From an uncultured Succinivibrionaceae bacterium (GTDB lineage: Bacteria > Pseudomonadota > Gammaproteobacteria > Enterobacterales > Succinivibrionaceae), in assembly GCA_944389865.1 (NCBI GenBank), contig CALXNX010000006.1, positions 1 to 63,372 on the forward strand: a stretch of 63,372 nucleotides of DNA, written 5' to 3'. The translations under genes and the position numbers were made by a program. The notes beneath the pieces are model-generated. The model did not search any database. It was not told the DNA's origin and saw nothing but the letters and a program-made list of their open reading frames with translations. Positions 1 to 8,672 of this stretch are shown piece by piece (the stretch's first letter is position 1; each line of letters begins with the position of its first letter).

Positions 1-120
1 TCAACATCCCGCGGTGCCTGTTTCCTGATAAGCGCAGTCCCCTGCGGGACTTAGGCTAGTCAACCTGGGCTTAAAGCCTTTCAGCTTCAAGCCCCGCCTC
101 TTTAGGCGGGGGTAGTTGAC
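1..120 (+). mobile_element. Right end of an IS200/IS605-family-like element (partial)
   Basis: The sequence has no gene. It ends in a GC-rich hairpin (arms 92-99 and 104-111, loop CTTT) followed by GTAGTTGAC. A subterminal hairpin followed by a short TTGAC-like cleavage motif is the usual layout of the right end of IS200/IS605 elements, which have no inverted repeats. The transposase and TnpB would lie left of the window and cannot be checked. The assignment rests on the hairpin and its position at the break of a lipoprotein gene. A plain terminator is the alternative. Confidence 0.45.
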
Positions 121-353
121 CCTTTGCTAAATCATCCAGCGTGGTCTCGCCTAAGGCAATCGCGGCTTCATTGTAAGCGGCGCGCGCATCAGCCATGATG
201 GCGTCAATCGCCTTTTCATTCTGCGCCTGCAGAGCGGCCATGGACGCCGCAGCTCCGGGTTCTCGATTAGTCATAACTGAATTTGAAGTACACGCTGTTA
301 AGCTTAAGCTGAGGGCAGCGGCAAGCGCCGTCAGAGAGATTTGAAATACGCAT
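114..353 (-). pseudogene. Lipoprotein gene remnant, frameshifted and truncated
   Basis: An ATG at 353-351 begins MRISNLS and then runs out of frame. Shifting frame within the short CT repeat (AG on the plus strand, 333-338) restores a hydrophobic signal that ends in the lipobox LTAC, with the cysteine codon at 292-290. That frame continues to 114 as an Ala/Glu-rich helical segment with DAIMADARAAYNEAA. Restoring one CT unit would give a normal lipoprotein signal peptide. The 3' end runs into the IS-like hairpin, so the original C-terminus is lost. The ATG at 274 opens an ORF but lies downstream of the lipobox, so it is probably not the natural start. The family is not recognised. Confidence 0.5.
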
Positions 354-523
354 TGAGACCACCTTGCTGTTTGTAATCCAACAAGTTTTCAGTATAACAA
401 GCGGCCTTGCATGCCGATGTGATCGCGTTTGCAGTTTGGGCGCTTGGCCCTGGGCTTAAAACTGCAGTCTGCAGATACCGTTAAAGCTTACTGCCGAACG
501 TATAAGAAACTTGATGGTTCAGC
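354..523. other. Non-coding interval 3' of mrcB
   Basis: No ORF with a ribosome-binding site is visible here. It lies between the lipoprotein remnant's start and the end of mrcB. There is a short CTGCAG-rich patch near 460-475 but no convincing terminator. Confidence 0.4.
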
Positions 524-3274
524 CTAAAGGCCGAGGAGGAAGCGCTCAAAGGCGTTGAGCTCATCCCCCTTCTTATTGTTCTGCTGTCCCTGAGCGGCCG
601 GTTTTGCCGGCGCGCTCTGATTGGCCTTTTTAACCTGATCGGGCGTATAGACCTGCACCTGCGGCCCGGCGGTCGCCGGGTTAAAGCGGCACGGCCTGAT
701 GTACTGGATCATATCCTCGCGTGCCGGCAGCAGCATCAGCCCCGGCTCATCGCAGCCGTCGGCTACCACCTGTCCGTTGCGGTCAAAATTGACGAACTTG
801 ATGCCTTCAGGCCGCTTTAACTCCAGCGAGTTCACCCCGCGCTCCTTTAGGTACGCGGTATAGACGCGCAGCGCGCCGGAGGAGCCATACAGCGGCGTGC
901 GGCGGTTGTCGTCAAAGCCTACCCAGGTAGTGACCAATTCATCCGAGTCGATGCCGGTAGACCAGGTATCGCGCTGATCGTTGGTAGTGCCGGTCTTAGA
1001 GGCGATATTAACATTCGGGAAAGTGCGGGCCAAACGCCGGCCGGTACCTGAGCGCGTAGCCTCCTGCATGCCGTAAAGGGTGAGATAGGTATCGCGCGGA
1101 TCTAAGGTGCGGCTGGTCTGCTCCTGCTGACGGGTGTAGAAGATCTCCCCGTTCTTCACCACGGTACGCAGGGTAGTTAAGTTCTGATAGACGCCGTCCG
1201 TGGCCATGCTGGCGTACATGGCGTTAAGCTCATACGGGGTTAAGGACATGGCGCCCAGCAGCATCGACGGATACAGCGGCAGATCCTGCTTAATTCCTGC
1301 TTTGCGGAAAGTGTCGCGTACATTGGTAAGTCCGGCGGCCATGCCGATGCGCACCGTCGGCACATTGATGGAGCTGGCCAGCGCGCGCAGCACGGTGACC
1401 CGGCCGCGGAACCGTCCGTCATCGTTTTTAGGCGACCATAATTTGCCGTCGGCAAGGCGCACGGTAAGCGCGCTGTCATCGACAATGGAGCCTAAATGAA
1501 AGCCGCGGCCAAAGGCAGTTAAATATACAAAGGGCTTGGCCAAAGAGCCCACCTGGCGGCGGCCCTCAATCACGCGGTTAAAGCCGTCGTATTTAGGGGT
1601 GCGGCTGCCCACCACCGCGCTGACTTCAGCAGTGCGCCAGGAGCTTACCACCATCGCCGCCTCCAATCCCTTAACCTTAGTGTCAGCTTCAATGGCATTG
1701 AGCTCGGAGGCTGCGGCCTTTTCCGCCGCCGCCTGCGCCTGCGGGTCGAGGGAGGTGAAGATGCGGATGCCGCTGCCTGACAGAAAATCGGGACCAAAGC
1801 GCGTGGAGATCTCGTGCTTTAACAATCCCATAAAGGCCGGGGTCTTGGAGTAGTTCATCGAGCCGCGCTCAATTACACGCAGCGGCAGCGCCATGTACTG
1901 CTCACACTGCGCCTGCGTTAAATGCCCGCGGTTGCGCAGCACGGCCAAAACTGTATTGCGGCGCTCCAGCGCATTTTCCGGATGCCGCCACGGATCGTAA
2001 TAGGACGGACCTTTAATTAAGCCGACTAAGAGGGCCATCTGATCTAAGGAGAGCTCTGACACCGGCACGCCGAAATAGAAATAGGAGGCCAGTCCAAAGC
2101 CGTAAATGCCCGCATTGCCGTTTTGCCCTAAATAGATCTCATTCATATAGGCCTCCAGGATCTGATCCTTGGTGTAGCGGTGATCCATGATGATGGCCAT
2201 GATGATTTCTTTAAACTTGCGGGTATAGCTCTTTTCATTGGTGAGAAAGTAGTTCTTCACCAGCTGCTGCGTGATGGTACTGCCGCCTTCGACCACGCGC
2301 CCGGCAAACAGATTTTTAACAAAAGCGCGGGCAATGGCAAAGAAGTTGACGCCGATATGCGAATAGAAGGAGCGATCCTCAATCTCAAGGAGCGTGGTAA
2401 TTAGCTCGGAGGGCACTTCATCCAAGGTGATGAAGATGCGATCTTCTTTGGGGTCAATACGGTTGATGCGATCAAGCAGTACCGGATCCATGCGCACGTA
2501 GGACAGATCCTGCTTTAAATCGGCATTCATGATGCGGGCGACGCGCTGCCCGTCAAACTCAACCAGCAGCGACAGGCGATCTTCCTGCCCCTCGGGGAAG
2601 GCAAAGGGGCGCTTAATAACGATGAGTTTCTGCGTATCTTCATTTACCGCATACTCGCCCTCGCGCTGGGGATTATCGGTGCGGCGGTATTTGAGCAGTT
2701 CAAGCTCATATACCATCTGCTTTAAGGACAGACGCTGCTCGGGGTAAAGCTCCAGGGGACGCGAATACACCACGGCCGGCAGCACCCACTTATCGTCCAC
2801 CTCAAACTTGGAGAGCACCACCGAATCAAAATAGATAAAAAGCAGGACCATGACGCCAAAGCCGATTAAACCCACCTTTAAAGAAAAGAGGCTTAAGGCG
2901 CGGGTGACGCGCTTTTTCAGGCTCAGCTTGTTCTTATCATCCTGACCATCCCCAGAGCTGCCGCCGTCATCTCCGCCGCCTCCGCCATGCGAGCCGTCAG
3001 GCTGCGGATCTGCAGATTTACCCCCATCAAGCGGAGGACGCGGCGGCAGCGGCGGTTCGGCTCCGCAGGCTTCACTGCGGGAGGTTTGGGCAGCAGTCTG
3101 CAGTCTTTCAATCTGCACCTGCGCCGGGTGCGCAGCATCCGCCCCGCCTAAAATCTCCGGCAGTTCCGCGGCCTTATCAGCGCGCGGGGAAAAGGAGAGG
3201 ATCTCTGCGCCTAAGTTCTCTGCGCCTGCCTGCTGATTATCTTTATCAGATGCAAAAGGAGGGGTAGTCTGCAC
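524..3274 (-). CDS. mrcB: Penicillin-binding protein 1B (bifunctional transglycosylase/transpeptidase)
   Basis: This is a class A PBP of 916 residues that polymerises and cross-links peptidoglycan at the inner membrane. Residues 1-128 are a long cytoplasmic tail rich in Pro, Gly and Asp. A single membrane anchor follows at about 130-150. A UB2H-like region (about 155-250) precedes the GT51 domain with EDRSFYSH, where E299 is the likely catalytic glutamate, and GGSTITQQLVKN. The transpeptidase motifs are SLAK (S577), SIN (635-637) and KTGTT (760). Length and order fit PBP1B better than PBP1A. The cytoplasmic tail is unusually long and low in complexity. Two TATAAT hexamers on this strand (342-337 region and 361-356 region of 3300-3361) are possible -10 elements. 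Confidence 0.93.
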   Translation of the reverse strand: MQTTPPFASDKDNQQAGAENLGAEILSFSPRADKAAELPEILGGADAAHPAQVQIERLQTAAQTSRSEACGAEPPLPPRPPLDGGKSADPQPDGSHGGGGGDDGGSSGDGQDDKNKLSLKKRVTRALSLFSLKVGLIGFGVMVLLFIYFDSVVLSKFEVDDKWVLPAVVYSRPLELYPEQRLSLKQMVYELELLKYRRTDNPQREGEYAVNEDTQKLIVIKRPFAFPEGQEDRLSLLVEFDGQRVARIMNADLKQDLSYVRMDPVLLDRINRIDPKEDRIFITLDEVPSELITTLLEIEDRSFYSHIGVNFFAIARAFVKNLFAGRVVEGGSTITQQLVKNYFLTNEKSYTRKFKEIIMAIIMDHRYTKDQILEAYMNEIYLGQNGNAGIYGFGLASYFYFGVPVSELSLDQMALLVGLIKGPSYYDPWRHPENALERRNTVLAVLRNRGHLTQAQCEQYMALPLRVIERGSMNYSKTPAFMGLLKHEISTRFGPDFLSGSGIRIFTSLDPQAQAAAEKAAASELNAIEADTKVKGLEAAMVVSSWRTAEVSAVVGSRTPKYDGFNRVIEGRRQVGSLAKPFVYLTAFGRGFHLGSIVDDSALTVRLADGKLWSPKNDDGRFRGRVTVLRALASSINVPTVRIGMAAGLTNVRDTFRKAGIKQDLPLYPSMLLGAMSLTPYELNAMYASMATDGVYQNLTTLRTVVKNGEIFYTRQQEQTSRTLDPRDTYLTLYGMQEATRSGTGRRLARTFPNVNIASKTGTTNDQRDTWSTGIDSDELVTTWVGFDDNRRTPLYGSSGALRVYTAYLKERGVNSLELKRPEGIKFVNFDRNGQVVADGCDEPGLMLLPAREDMIQYIRPCRFNPATAGPQVQVYTPDQVKKANQSAPAKPAAQGQQNNKKGDELNAFERFLLGL

Positions 3275-3636
3275 GCTTATCTGTCCTTGCGTTGAAATGC
3301 GCTGCTGCCGTCAGACAAACGGCTCAGTCTGCGCTGATTATAACAAAGACGAAATATTATAGAACTTTGAGCTGAATCACTTTTAGCCATAAAAAAGCTG
3401 ACCTAAAAAGTGCATTTGCCGGCTGCGCCCTTGTAAGGCTGCGCGCTTTTATGGATAATGCCTGACTTGAAAAAAAGTCCCGTCTCGTACAGGACCATTA
3501 AATTTATGTTAAATAACAGGCAAATATTTACAATAATTATTTGTCTGCAGCGTTATGGCAGGGCTTTTGCACTTTATGCGGCAGCCCATTTGACGAACGC
3601 TGAGTAATGATAAGCGGATCATAAGGAAGCAAGATT
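3275..3636. other. Divergent mrcB/dksA promoter region
   Basis: This 362-bp AT-rich gap separates the divergent mrcB and dksA genes and has no supported ORF. On the minus strand two TATAAT hexamers (3337-3342 and 3356-3361) could serve mrcB. On the plus strand, 3490-3545 is very AT-rich and probably holds the dksA promoter, but no clean -35/-10 pair was found. A GACTT/AAGTC inverted repeat lies near 3463-3481. Confidence 0.4.
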
Positions 3637-4086
3637 ATGAGCGCACATGAATCCTTAGAATCAATGGGTCCCCTGGCCATTGCCGGCGTGAAGCCGTATC
3701 AGGAGAAGCCGGGCGAAGAGTACATGAATGAAGCGCAGAAAGAGCACTTCAGAAAGATTTTAACTGCCTGGCGCGATCAGCTCAGATCCGAGGTCGATCG
3801 TACTGTCGGCCACATGAAGAGTGAGGCCGCCAATTTCCCGGATCCGGTAGATAGAGCCTCTCAGGAAGAAGAGTTTGCTTTAGAGCTGCGCGCCCGCGAT
3901 CGTGAGAGAAAGCTCATTAAGAAGATTGAAAAGACCCTGCAGAAGCTCGATCGCGATGAATTCGGCTACTGCGAGCAGTGCGGCGAAGAAATCGGCATTA
4001 AGCGCTTAGAGGCCCGCCCGACCGCTGATCTGTGCGTCGAGTGCAAAGCCGTCGCTGAAATCAAGGAAAGACAGCTCGAAGGCTGA
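3637..4086 (+). CDS. dksA: RNA polymerase-binding transcription factor DksA
   Basis: DksA binds the RNA polymerase secondary channel and, with ppGpp, resets transcription of rRNA and amino-acid genes. The 149 residues match the usual length of about 150. The coiled-coil tip carries the DxxDxA signature as DPVDRA (D69, D72, A74). The C-terminal zinc finger has all four cysteines (C112, C115, C133, C136), so this is the zinc-containing form. AAGGA lies about 10 bases before the ATG. It is followed by gluQ as in many gammaproteobacteria. Confidence 0.96.
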   Translation: MSAHESLESMGPLAIAGVKPYQEKPGEEYMNEAQKEHFRKILTAWRDQLRSEVDRTVGHMKSEAANFPDPVDRASQEEEFALELRARDRERKLIKKIEKTLQKLDRDEFGYCEQCGEEIGIKRLEARPTADLCVECKAVAEIKERQLEG

Positions 4087-4155
4087 TCCGCAGGACACCC
4101 GGCTGGACTTGCCCGGCCGGTTTCCCCGGGGCCTGACGCTGACGCGGATGCTTTG

Positions 4156-5067
4156 ATGTACTGCGGCCGCTTTGCCCCAACTCCATCAGGCAGACTGCAC
4201 TTAGGCTCGCTGCTCTCCGCAGCGGGTGCGTATCTGCGCGCTCTGTCTCAAGGCGGTGAGTGCCTCCTGCGCCTGGAGGACTTGGATCGTCCGCGCTGCC
4301 GCCCCGAATATAAAGATTCCATTTGCGCTGATCTCAAAACCCTGGGGTTTACTTTCTCCGATCAGGTCTTAGTGCAGAGCGACGATCTCAATCCCTATCA
4401 GGAAGCCGTCGAGCAATTGCTCTCTACCGGCAAAGCCTTTGTGTGCCGCTGCAGCCGCCGGCAGATCCGCGAGCGTCCCTGCCAGTGCCGCGAGCTCAAC
4501 CTGCCCTATAAAAAAGGCCGGGCCATCCGGCTGGACTGTGAGGATGTCCCGCGCGATTTTTACGATGAGCGCCTCGGCAGCCTGCATTTATCTCTGCTGC
4601 CTGACAGCCTGATCCTCAAGCGCTCAGATGGGATCTTCTCCTACAATTTGGCCTGCGTGGTCGATGATGTCAGACAGCACATTACCGAGGTAGTGCGCGG
4701 CAGCGATCTCATTTCCTCCACCCCGCTGCAGATCTATCTTTATCATCTGCTGGGCCGGACGCCGCCCAAGTTTCTGCATCTGCCCTTAATTGTGGCCGCA
4801 GACGGCGGCAAACTGTCCAAACAGAATCATGCGCAGCCGGTCTTAGAGCGCTTCACCCCCGCAGAAGCGGTCAGACTGGCCTTAAAGCTTTTAGGGCAAA
4901 GCTTGGATGATTTGCAGGGCCTTACACCCTCTGAGATGTGGCAGCAGGCTGCATCCCGCTTTGACTTAGCCGCCATCCCGCGCCAGGACATTACGCTCAA
5001 CTTACAGCCTGTGCCGCAGCTCACACCCGCTCCCGGCGGGAATGACTGCAATCAGCTTACCCAATAA
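4156..5067 (+). CDS. gluQ: Glutamyl-Q tRNA(Asp) synthetase
   Basis: GluQRS is a tRNA-independent relative of glutamyl-tRNA synthetase that attaches glutamate to queuosine in the anticodon of tRNA-Asp. The catalytic core is present: the N-terminal RFAPTPSGRLHLGSL (HIGH-like), a CxC...CQC zinc cluster at about residues 97-115, and GGKLSKQNH (KMSKS-like). The roughly 300-residue length, without an anticodon-binding domain, separates it from full GltX. A TTG at 4153 directly precedes the ATG and would add one residue, but the ATG is preferred. It lies downstream of dksA in the standard order. Confidence 0.92.
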   Translation: MYCGRFAPTPSGRLHLGSLLSAAGAYLRALSQGGECLLRLEDLDRPRCRPEYKDSICADLKTLGFTFSDQVLVQSDDLNPYQEAVEQLLSTGKAFVCRCSRRQIRERPCQCRELNLPYKKGRAIRLDCEDVPRDFYDERLGSLHLSLLPDSLILKRSDGIFSYNLACVVDDVRQHITEVVRGSDLISSTPLQIYLYHLLGRTPPKFLHLPLIVAADGGKLSKQNHAQPVLERFTPAEAVRLALKLLGQSLDDLQGLTPSEMWQQAASRFDLAAIPRQDITLNLQPVPQLTPAPGGNDCNQLTQ

Positions 5068-5094
5068 GAACAATAACAATCAGCTGTAAAGATT

Positions 5095-5910
5095 ATGAGC
5101 GCTGCTGACTTCCTGCAGGAATGCACCCAGCCTTTTATCAATCGCGATCTCAATCCTGCCGCTTTAAACCACGCGGGGTTTACCCGCCTGAGCCTCGAGC
5201 TGTGTCAAACAGCACAGCTGCCCGTGTATCTGGCCGACGGCACACGCTTTGTGCTGACCGCCCGGATCATGGAGTTCAACGCCTGCTTAATCCTGCACCC
5301 GAGTAATGCTGCAGCCGATCCGCAGGCAGGCAATGAAGGTTTAAGCGTGCAGCTGCAGCTTATCGATCCCCTTATTAGCGAACCCTATACTCTCTTTTTA
5401 ACCGCCGCCGGCAGCTGGAACGGTGCGCTGCGCGAGGAGCTTGCGGCCTGGTGCCGCAAAACAGCAGCGCAGCTGCCCTTAAAGCCTGCAGCCGTTCACA
5501 CCTTCAGCGGCGAATTGATTCAGCAGTACTTTGCAAAGGTTAAAGCGCGCTTTCACAGCAGCCCTGAGTTTTTGTGGGCTGATTTCAAAGGAGCAGTGCT
5601 GCGCCGCGGCGACAGCGGCAAATGGTTTGCCTGCGTGATGGAAGTGCAGAGCCGACTCTTTGACAAGACGCGCGCAGGCAGCGCCTGCGGCATGCTGCCC
5701 GCCGTTATCGTCAATCTGCATCTGCCGCCGGCAGAAGTCGCCGCCCTCAAGGAAAAAGGTCCGCCCTTCTACCCGGCCTATCACATGAATAAAACCCATT
5801 GGATCTCGGTGGAGCTTTCTGCTGTAAGTCTTGATGAACTTATCGAGCTTACAGCCGCAAGCTTTAAGCTTGCCGCCTCAGGCAGCGCGGGCAAAAGGCC
5901 GCGCAGCTGA
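5095..5910 (+). CDS. MmcQ/YjbR-domain protein with a long N-terminal extension
   Basis: The C-terminal half (about residues 145-262) has the hallmarks of the MmcQ/YjbR (DUF419) family: the stretch FKGAVLRRGDSGKWFACVME, then PAVIVNLHLPP, and the strongly conserved YHMNKTHWISV. Usual YjbR proteins are about 120 residues. This one has about 135 extra N-terminal residues without a recognised domain. The family has a CyaY-like fold and no settled function. It lies 27 bp after gluQ and before pcnB, so it is probably cotranscribed with dksA-gluQ. Confidence 0.75.
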   Translation: MSAADFLQECTQPFINRDLNPAALNHAGFTRLSLELCQTAQLPVYLADGTRFVLTARIMEFNACLILHPSNAAADPQAGNEGLSVQLQLIDPLISEPYTLFLTAAGSWNGALREELAAWCRKTAAQLPLKPAAVHTFSGELIQQYFAKVKARFHSSPEFLWADFKGAVLRRGDSGKWFACVMEVQSRLFDKTRAGSACGMLPAVIVNLHLPPAEVAALKEKGPPFYPAYHMNKTHWISVELSAVSLDELIELTAASFKLAASGSAGKRPRS

Positions 5911-5956
5911 CGCATAACACCCGGCTGCGCTATTAGGTCAAAAGCCCGGAGGGTGA

Positions 5957-5962
5957 TATAAT
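5957..5962 (+). promoter_or_regulatory. Candidate -10 element of the pcnB promoter
   Basis: A perfect TATAAT follows TG one base upstream (TGATATAATAC), about 95 bp before the proposed pcnB start. No good -35 hexamer lies 17 bases upstream (TTAGGT at best). This suggests an extended -10-like promoter in the gap between the YjbR gene and pcnB. Confidence 0.45.
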
Positions 5963-6057
5963 ACGACGGATTTTTTAGATAAAAGAGCAGTGTATTTTGC
6001 CTAAGCGGCGGCTCTTCTCATGCCCGCTTGAGGCCAGTTTTATCGAGGATTAAGAAA

Positions 6058-7575
6058 ATTTCTGCCCTACTTTTCGGCCTGGACGATATTTTAAAGCAGC
6101 ATAAAGCTAAGGTAAGAAAGCGCGGTGCCGCGCTGCTGACCTTAGAGCGCTCCCAGCACACCATTTCCCGCAAGAATATTCCCCAGACGGCGCTGCGGAC
6201 TTTATACCGCCTGCGGGACGCCGGCTTTAAGGCTTATTTAGTCGGCGGCTGCGTGCGCGATCTGCTCTTGGGCAAGGCCCCCAAGGATTTTGATGTTTCG
6301 ACTAACGCCCGCCCGGAGCAGGTGCACCGCCTGTTCCCGAACTCGCGCATCATCGGTCGGCGGTTTAAGATTGTGCACGTGGTGTACGGCCAGGAAATTA
6401 TTGAAGTCACTACCTTCCGCAACGATGATAAGAGCGCGATTCAAAGCCGCGAAGGCATGCTGGTGCGCGACAACAGCTACGGCAACAGTATTGAGGACGA
6501 TTCCAACCGCCGCGACTTTACCATCAATGCTATTTATTACGATATCGATGATTTCTCACTGCTCGATTTCCACGGCGGCGTTTACGATTTAAACCGCGGC
6601 ATTATCGACATCATCGGTGATCCGGATACCCGCTATCAGGAAGATCCGGTACGCATGATCCGCGCTATCCGCTTTAAGGCCAAACTGGGCTTTAAAATTG
6701 CCAAGCGCACGGAAGAGCCGCTCAGCCGGCTGGCTCCGCTGCTGTTGAACATCTCCAATGCGCGCATGTTCGATGAGGTCAATAAGCTCTTTTTAACCGG
6801 CCACGGTCTGCAGAGCTATCGCGAGCTTAAGCGCTATAAGTTCTTAGAGCTGTTGTTCCCCGGGCAGAAAGGCATTATCGGCACAGCCGATTTTGACCGC
6901 TTTATTGAATACGCCTTAGCCAGCTCCGATCAGCGCACGCTGCAGCAGAAGCGCAATAAGCCGCACTTTCTCTATACCGTATTTTTATGGCCCAAGATAG
7001 AGCGCCTGGTCGCCAAGCGCAAGGCAAAGCTCGGCCATGAACTCAGCCCGCAGCAGCGCCATGAGGTGATTAACCAGGCCTGCGATCAGGCCTTGGGCGA
7101 TCAGCACTCGGTAACTGCGGTGCCGATGGCCATTGCCGGAGATATTAAGAAGCTGATTCAGACCGCCATCCTCATCACTGATCCGGATCTTGAAGCCCGG
7201 CAGACTGAGGAGATCGCGCAGCAGCCGTCCTTCCGCGCCGCTTTTGACATCATCAAGCTGCGCGCTAAGTTCGAGCCGGAGCTGATCCCCTTCGTCAAGT
7301 TCTGGCAGCACTATTACGACGAGGCGCAGGAGCGCTTTAACCTCGCTAAGTTAGAGCGTGAAGAGCGCCGCGCCGCCCGCATGGAAAAGCGCCGCCAGCG
7401 CCGCGAAAAAAGCGAGCGCCGCCGCTCCCGGCAGGAACTCACCGCTGAAGGCCAGGCCTGCATGGAGCGCCCGACTGCTGCGCAGGAGCAGTTTAATGAT
7501 GACGACGCTGCCGCAAGACAGGAGCGCTTAGCCCGCGCCCGCGCCTGGCGCGCTTCCATGAATTTGGATCCTTAA
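6058..7575 (+). CDS. pcnB: Poly(A) polymerase I
   Basis: PcnB adds 3' poly(A) tails to RNA and so targets it for decay. The nucleotidyltransferase core is clear: HTISRKNI, LVGGCVRDLLLGKAPKDFDV with the catalytic DFD, GRRFKIVHV, and RRDFTINA. The C-terminal 60 residues are very Arg-rich, as in E. coli. There is no in-frame ATG near the N-terminus. The longest frame starts at TTG 6028 without a Shine-Dalgarno sequence. An ATT at 6058 is preceded by GAGGA (6045-6049) at 8 bases and gives an N-terminus close in length to E. coli PcnB, whose start is the rare AUU. I therefore chose ATT (505 residues). Confidence 0.93.
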   Translation: MSALLFGLDDILKQHKAKVRKRGAALLTLERSQHTISRKNIPQTALRTLYRLRDAGFKAYLVGGCVRDLLLGKAPKDFDVSTNARPEQVHRLFPNSRIIGRRFKIVHVVYGQEIIEVTTFRNDDKSAIQSREGMLVRDNSYGNSIEDDSNRRDFTINAIYYDIDDFSLLDFHGGVYDLNRGIIDIIGDPDTRYQEDPVRMIRAIRFKAKLGFKIAKRTEEPLSRLAPLLLNISNARMFDEVNKLFLTGHGLQSYRELKRYKFLELLFPGQKGIIGTADFDRFIEYALASSDQRTLQQKRNKPHFLYTVFLWPKIERLVAKRKAKLGHELSPQQRHEVINQACDQALGDQHSVTAVPMAIAGDIKKLIQTAILITDPDLEARQTEEIAQQPSFRAAFDIIKLRAKFEPELIPFVKFWQHYYDEAQERFNLAKLEREERRAARMEKRRQRREKSERRRSRQELTAEGQACMERPTAAQEQFNDDDAAARQERLARARAWRASMNLDP

Positions 7576-7582
7576 CCGGATT

Positions 7583-8083
7583 ATGCAGGCATATATCAGC
7601 GCCGGCTCAAATCAAGGCGACAGCAGAAAAATCCTGCACGCAGCGCTGCAGGAAGTCAGAGCCGGAGCCGGACGCATTACTGCCATCTCCCCGCTCTATC
7701 GCACTAAGCCTTGGGGCAGCATCGAGCAGCCGGATTTTTTTAATCTGGCTTTTGCGCTCAACACAAAACTTACTGCGCTGGAGCTTTTGACCTGCCTGCA
7801 GCAGATTGAACAGGATTTCAAGCGGGTGCGCACGGTACGCTGGGGGCCGCGGACTTTAGATCTCGATATCATCAGCTGTGATGATATCGTCTCTTCTGAT
7901 CCCAGGCTTACCCTGCCCCATCCGCGGGCGCAGGAGCGCGCCTTTGTTTTAGCGCCCTTGTGCGACATTGCGCCTGACATGATTTTCCCGGACAGCGGCC
8001 TTACGGCGGCTGCAGCCTTAGCTGCCTTAGGTGAGGCGGCCTTAAAAGAGGTAGTAAAATTAGATGCCGGCATCAACGATTAA
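7583..8083 (+). CDS. folK: 2-amino-4-hydroxy-6-hydroxymethyldihydropteridine pyrophosphokinase (HPPK)
   Basis: HPPK transfers pyrophosphate from ATP to 6-hydroxymethyl-dihydropterin in folate synthesis. The family signatures are present: YISAGSNQGD at the N-terminus, the RWGPRTLDLDI loop with the metal-binding DLD, and LPHPRAQERAFVLAPL. At 166 residues it has the usual length. It begins 8 bp after pcnB, the standard pcnB-folK arrangement, and its 3' end overlaps pth by 20 bp, so the three are probably one transcript. Confidence 0.95.
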   Translation: MQAYISAGSNQGDSRKILHAALQEVRAGAGRITAISPLYRTKPWGSIEQPDFFNLAFALNTKLTALELLTCLQQIEQDFKRVRTVRWGPRTLDLDIISCDDIVSSDPRLTLPHPRAQERAFVLAPLCDIAPDMIFPDSGLTAAAALAALGEAALKEVVKLDAGIND

Positions 8084-8669
8084 GCTTATTGCAGGTTTGG
8101 GCAACGTCGGCCCCAAGTACGCGGGCTCGCGCCACAACTGCGGCTGCGATCTGCTCTTTGCCCTTGCAGATCAGTACCGCATTGCCTTAAATGAAGAAAA
8201 GCGCTTCTTCGGCTGCGTCGGCCGCGGTCTGATTGAAGGCTCTGAGGTGCGCCTGGTCTTCCCCACCACCTTGATGAATTTGTCAGGGCAGAGTGTGGGC
8301 GCCTTATGCACCTTCTACCGCATTGCGCCTGAAGAGCTCTTAGTCCTGCACGATGAAATGGATCTGCCGCCCGGCAGCGTGCGCTTAAAGTTCGGCGGCG
8401 GCTTAGCCGGTCACAACGGCCTTAAAAGCATTGCGGCAAGCTTAGGCGGCAAACAGAATTTTTACCGGCTGCGTCTGGGGATCGGCAAGCCCGCCCCCGG
8501 CGATGTCATCAGCTTCGTGCTGGGACGTCCGGCCCCGCGCGAGCGCTCATTAATTGAAGAGGCGCAGGAACACGCTTTATCCGGCATCAGCCTGCTGTTT
8601 AAACAAGGTCCGGAAAAGGCGGCTTCGTTCATCAATTCCTTTAAGCCCAATCAGTTTCAGGAGGTTTAA
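8064..8669 (+). CDS. pth: Peptidyl-tRNA hydrolase
   Basis: Pth releases peptides from prematurely dropped peptidyl-tRNA. Present are GLGNVGPKYAGSRHNCG with the catalytic His of RHN, TLMNLSGQSV, and LHDEMDLPPG...GGGLAGHNGLKS with the conserved Asp and Asn. The usual GLGNPG reads GLGNVG here. The 201-residue length is typical. The start codon lies within the end of folK, and ychF follows 3 bp after the stop, as in many gammaproteobacteria (pth-ychF). Confidence 0.95.
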   Translation: MPASTIKLIAGLGNVGPKYAGSRHNCGCDLLFALADQYRIALNEEKRFFGCVGRGLIEGSEVRLVFPTTLMNLSGQSVGALCTFYRIAPEELLVLHDEMDLPPGSVRLKFGGGLAGHNGLKSIAASLGGKQNFYRLRLGIGKPAPGDVISFVLGRPAPRERSLIEEAQEHALSGISLLFKQGPEKAASFINSFKPNQFQEV

Positions 8670-8672
8670 GCC

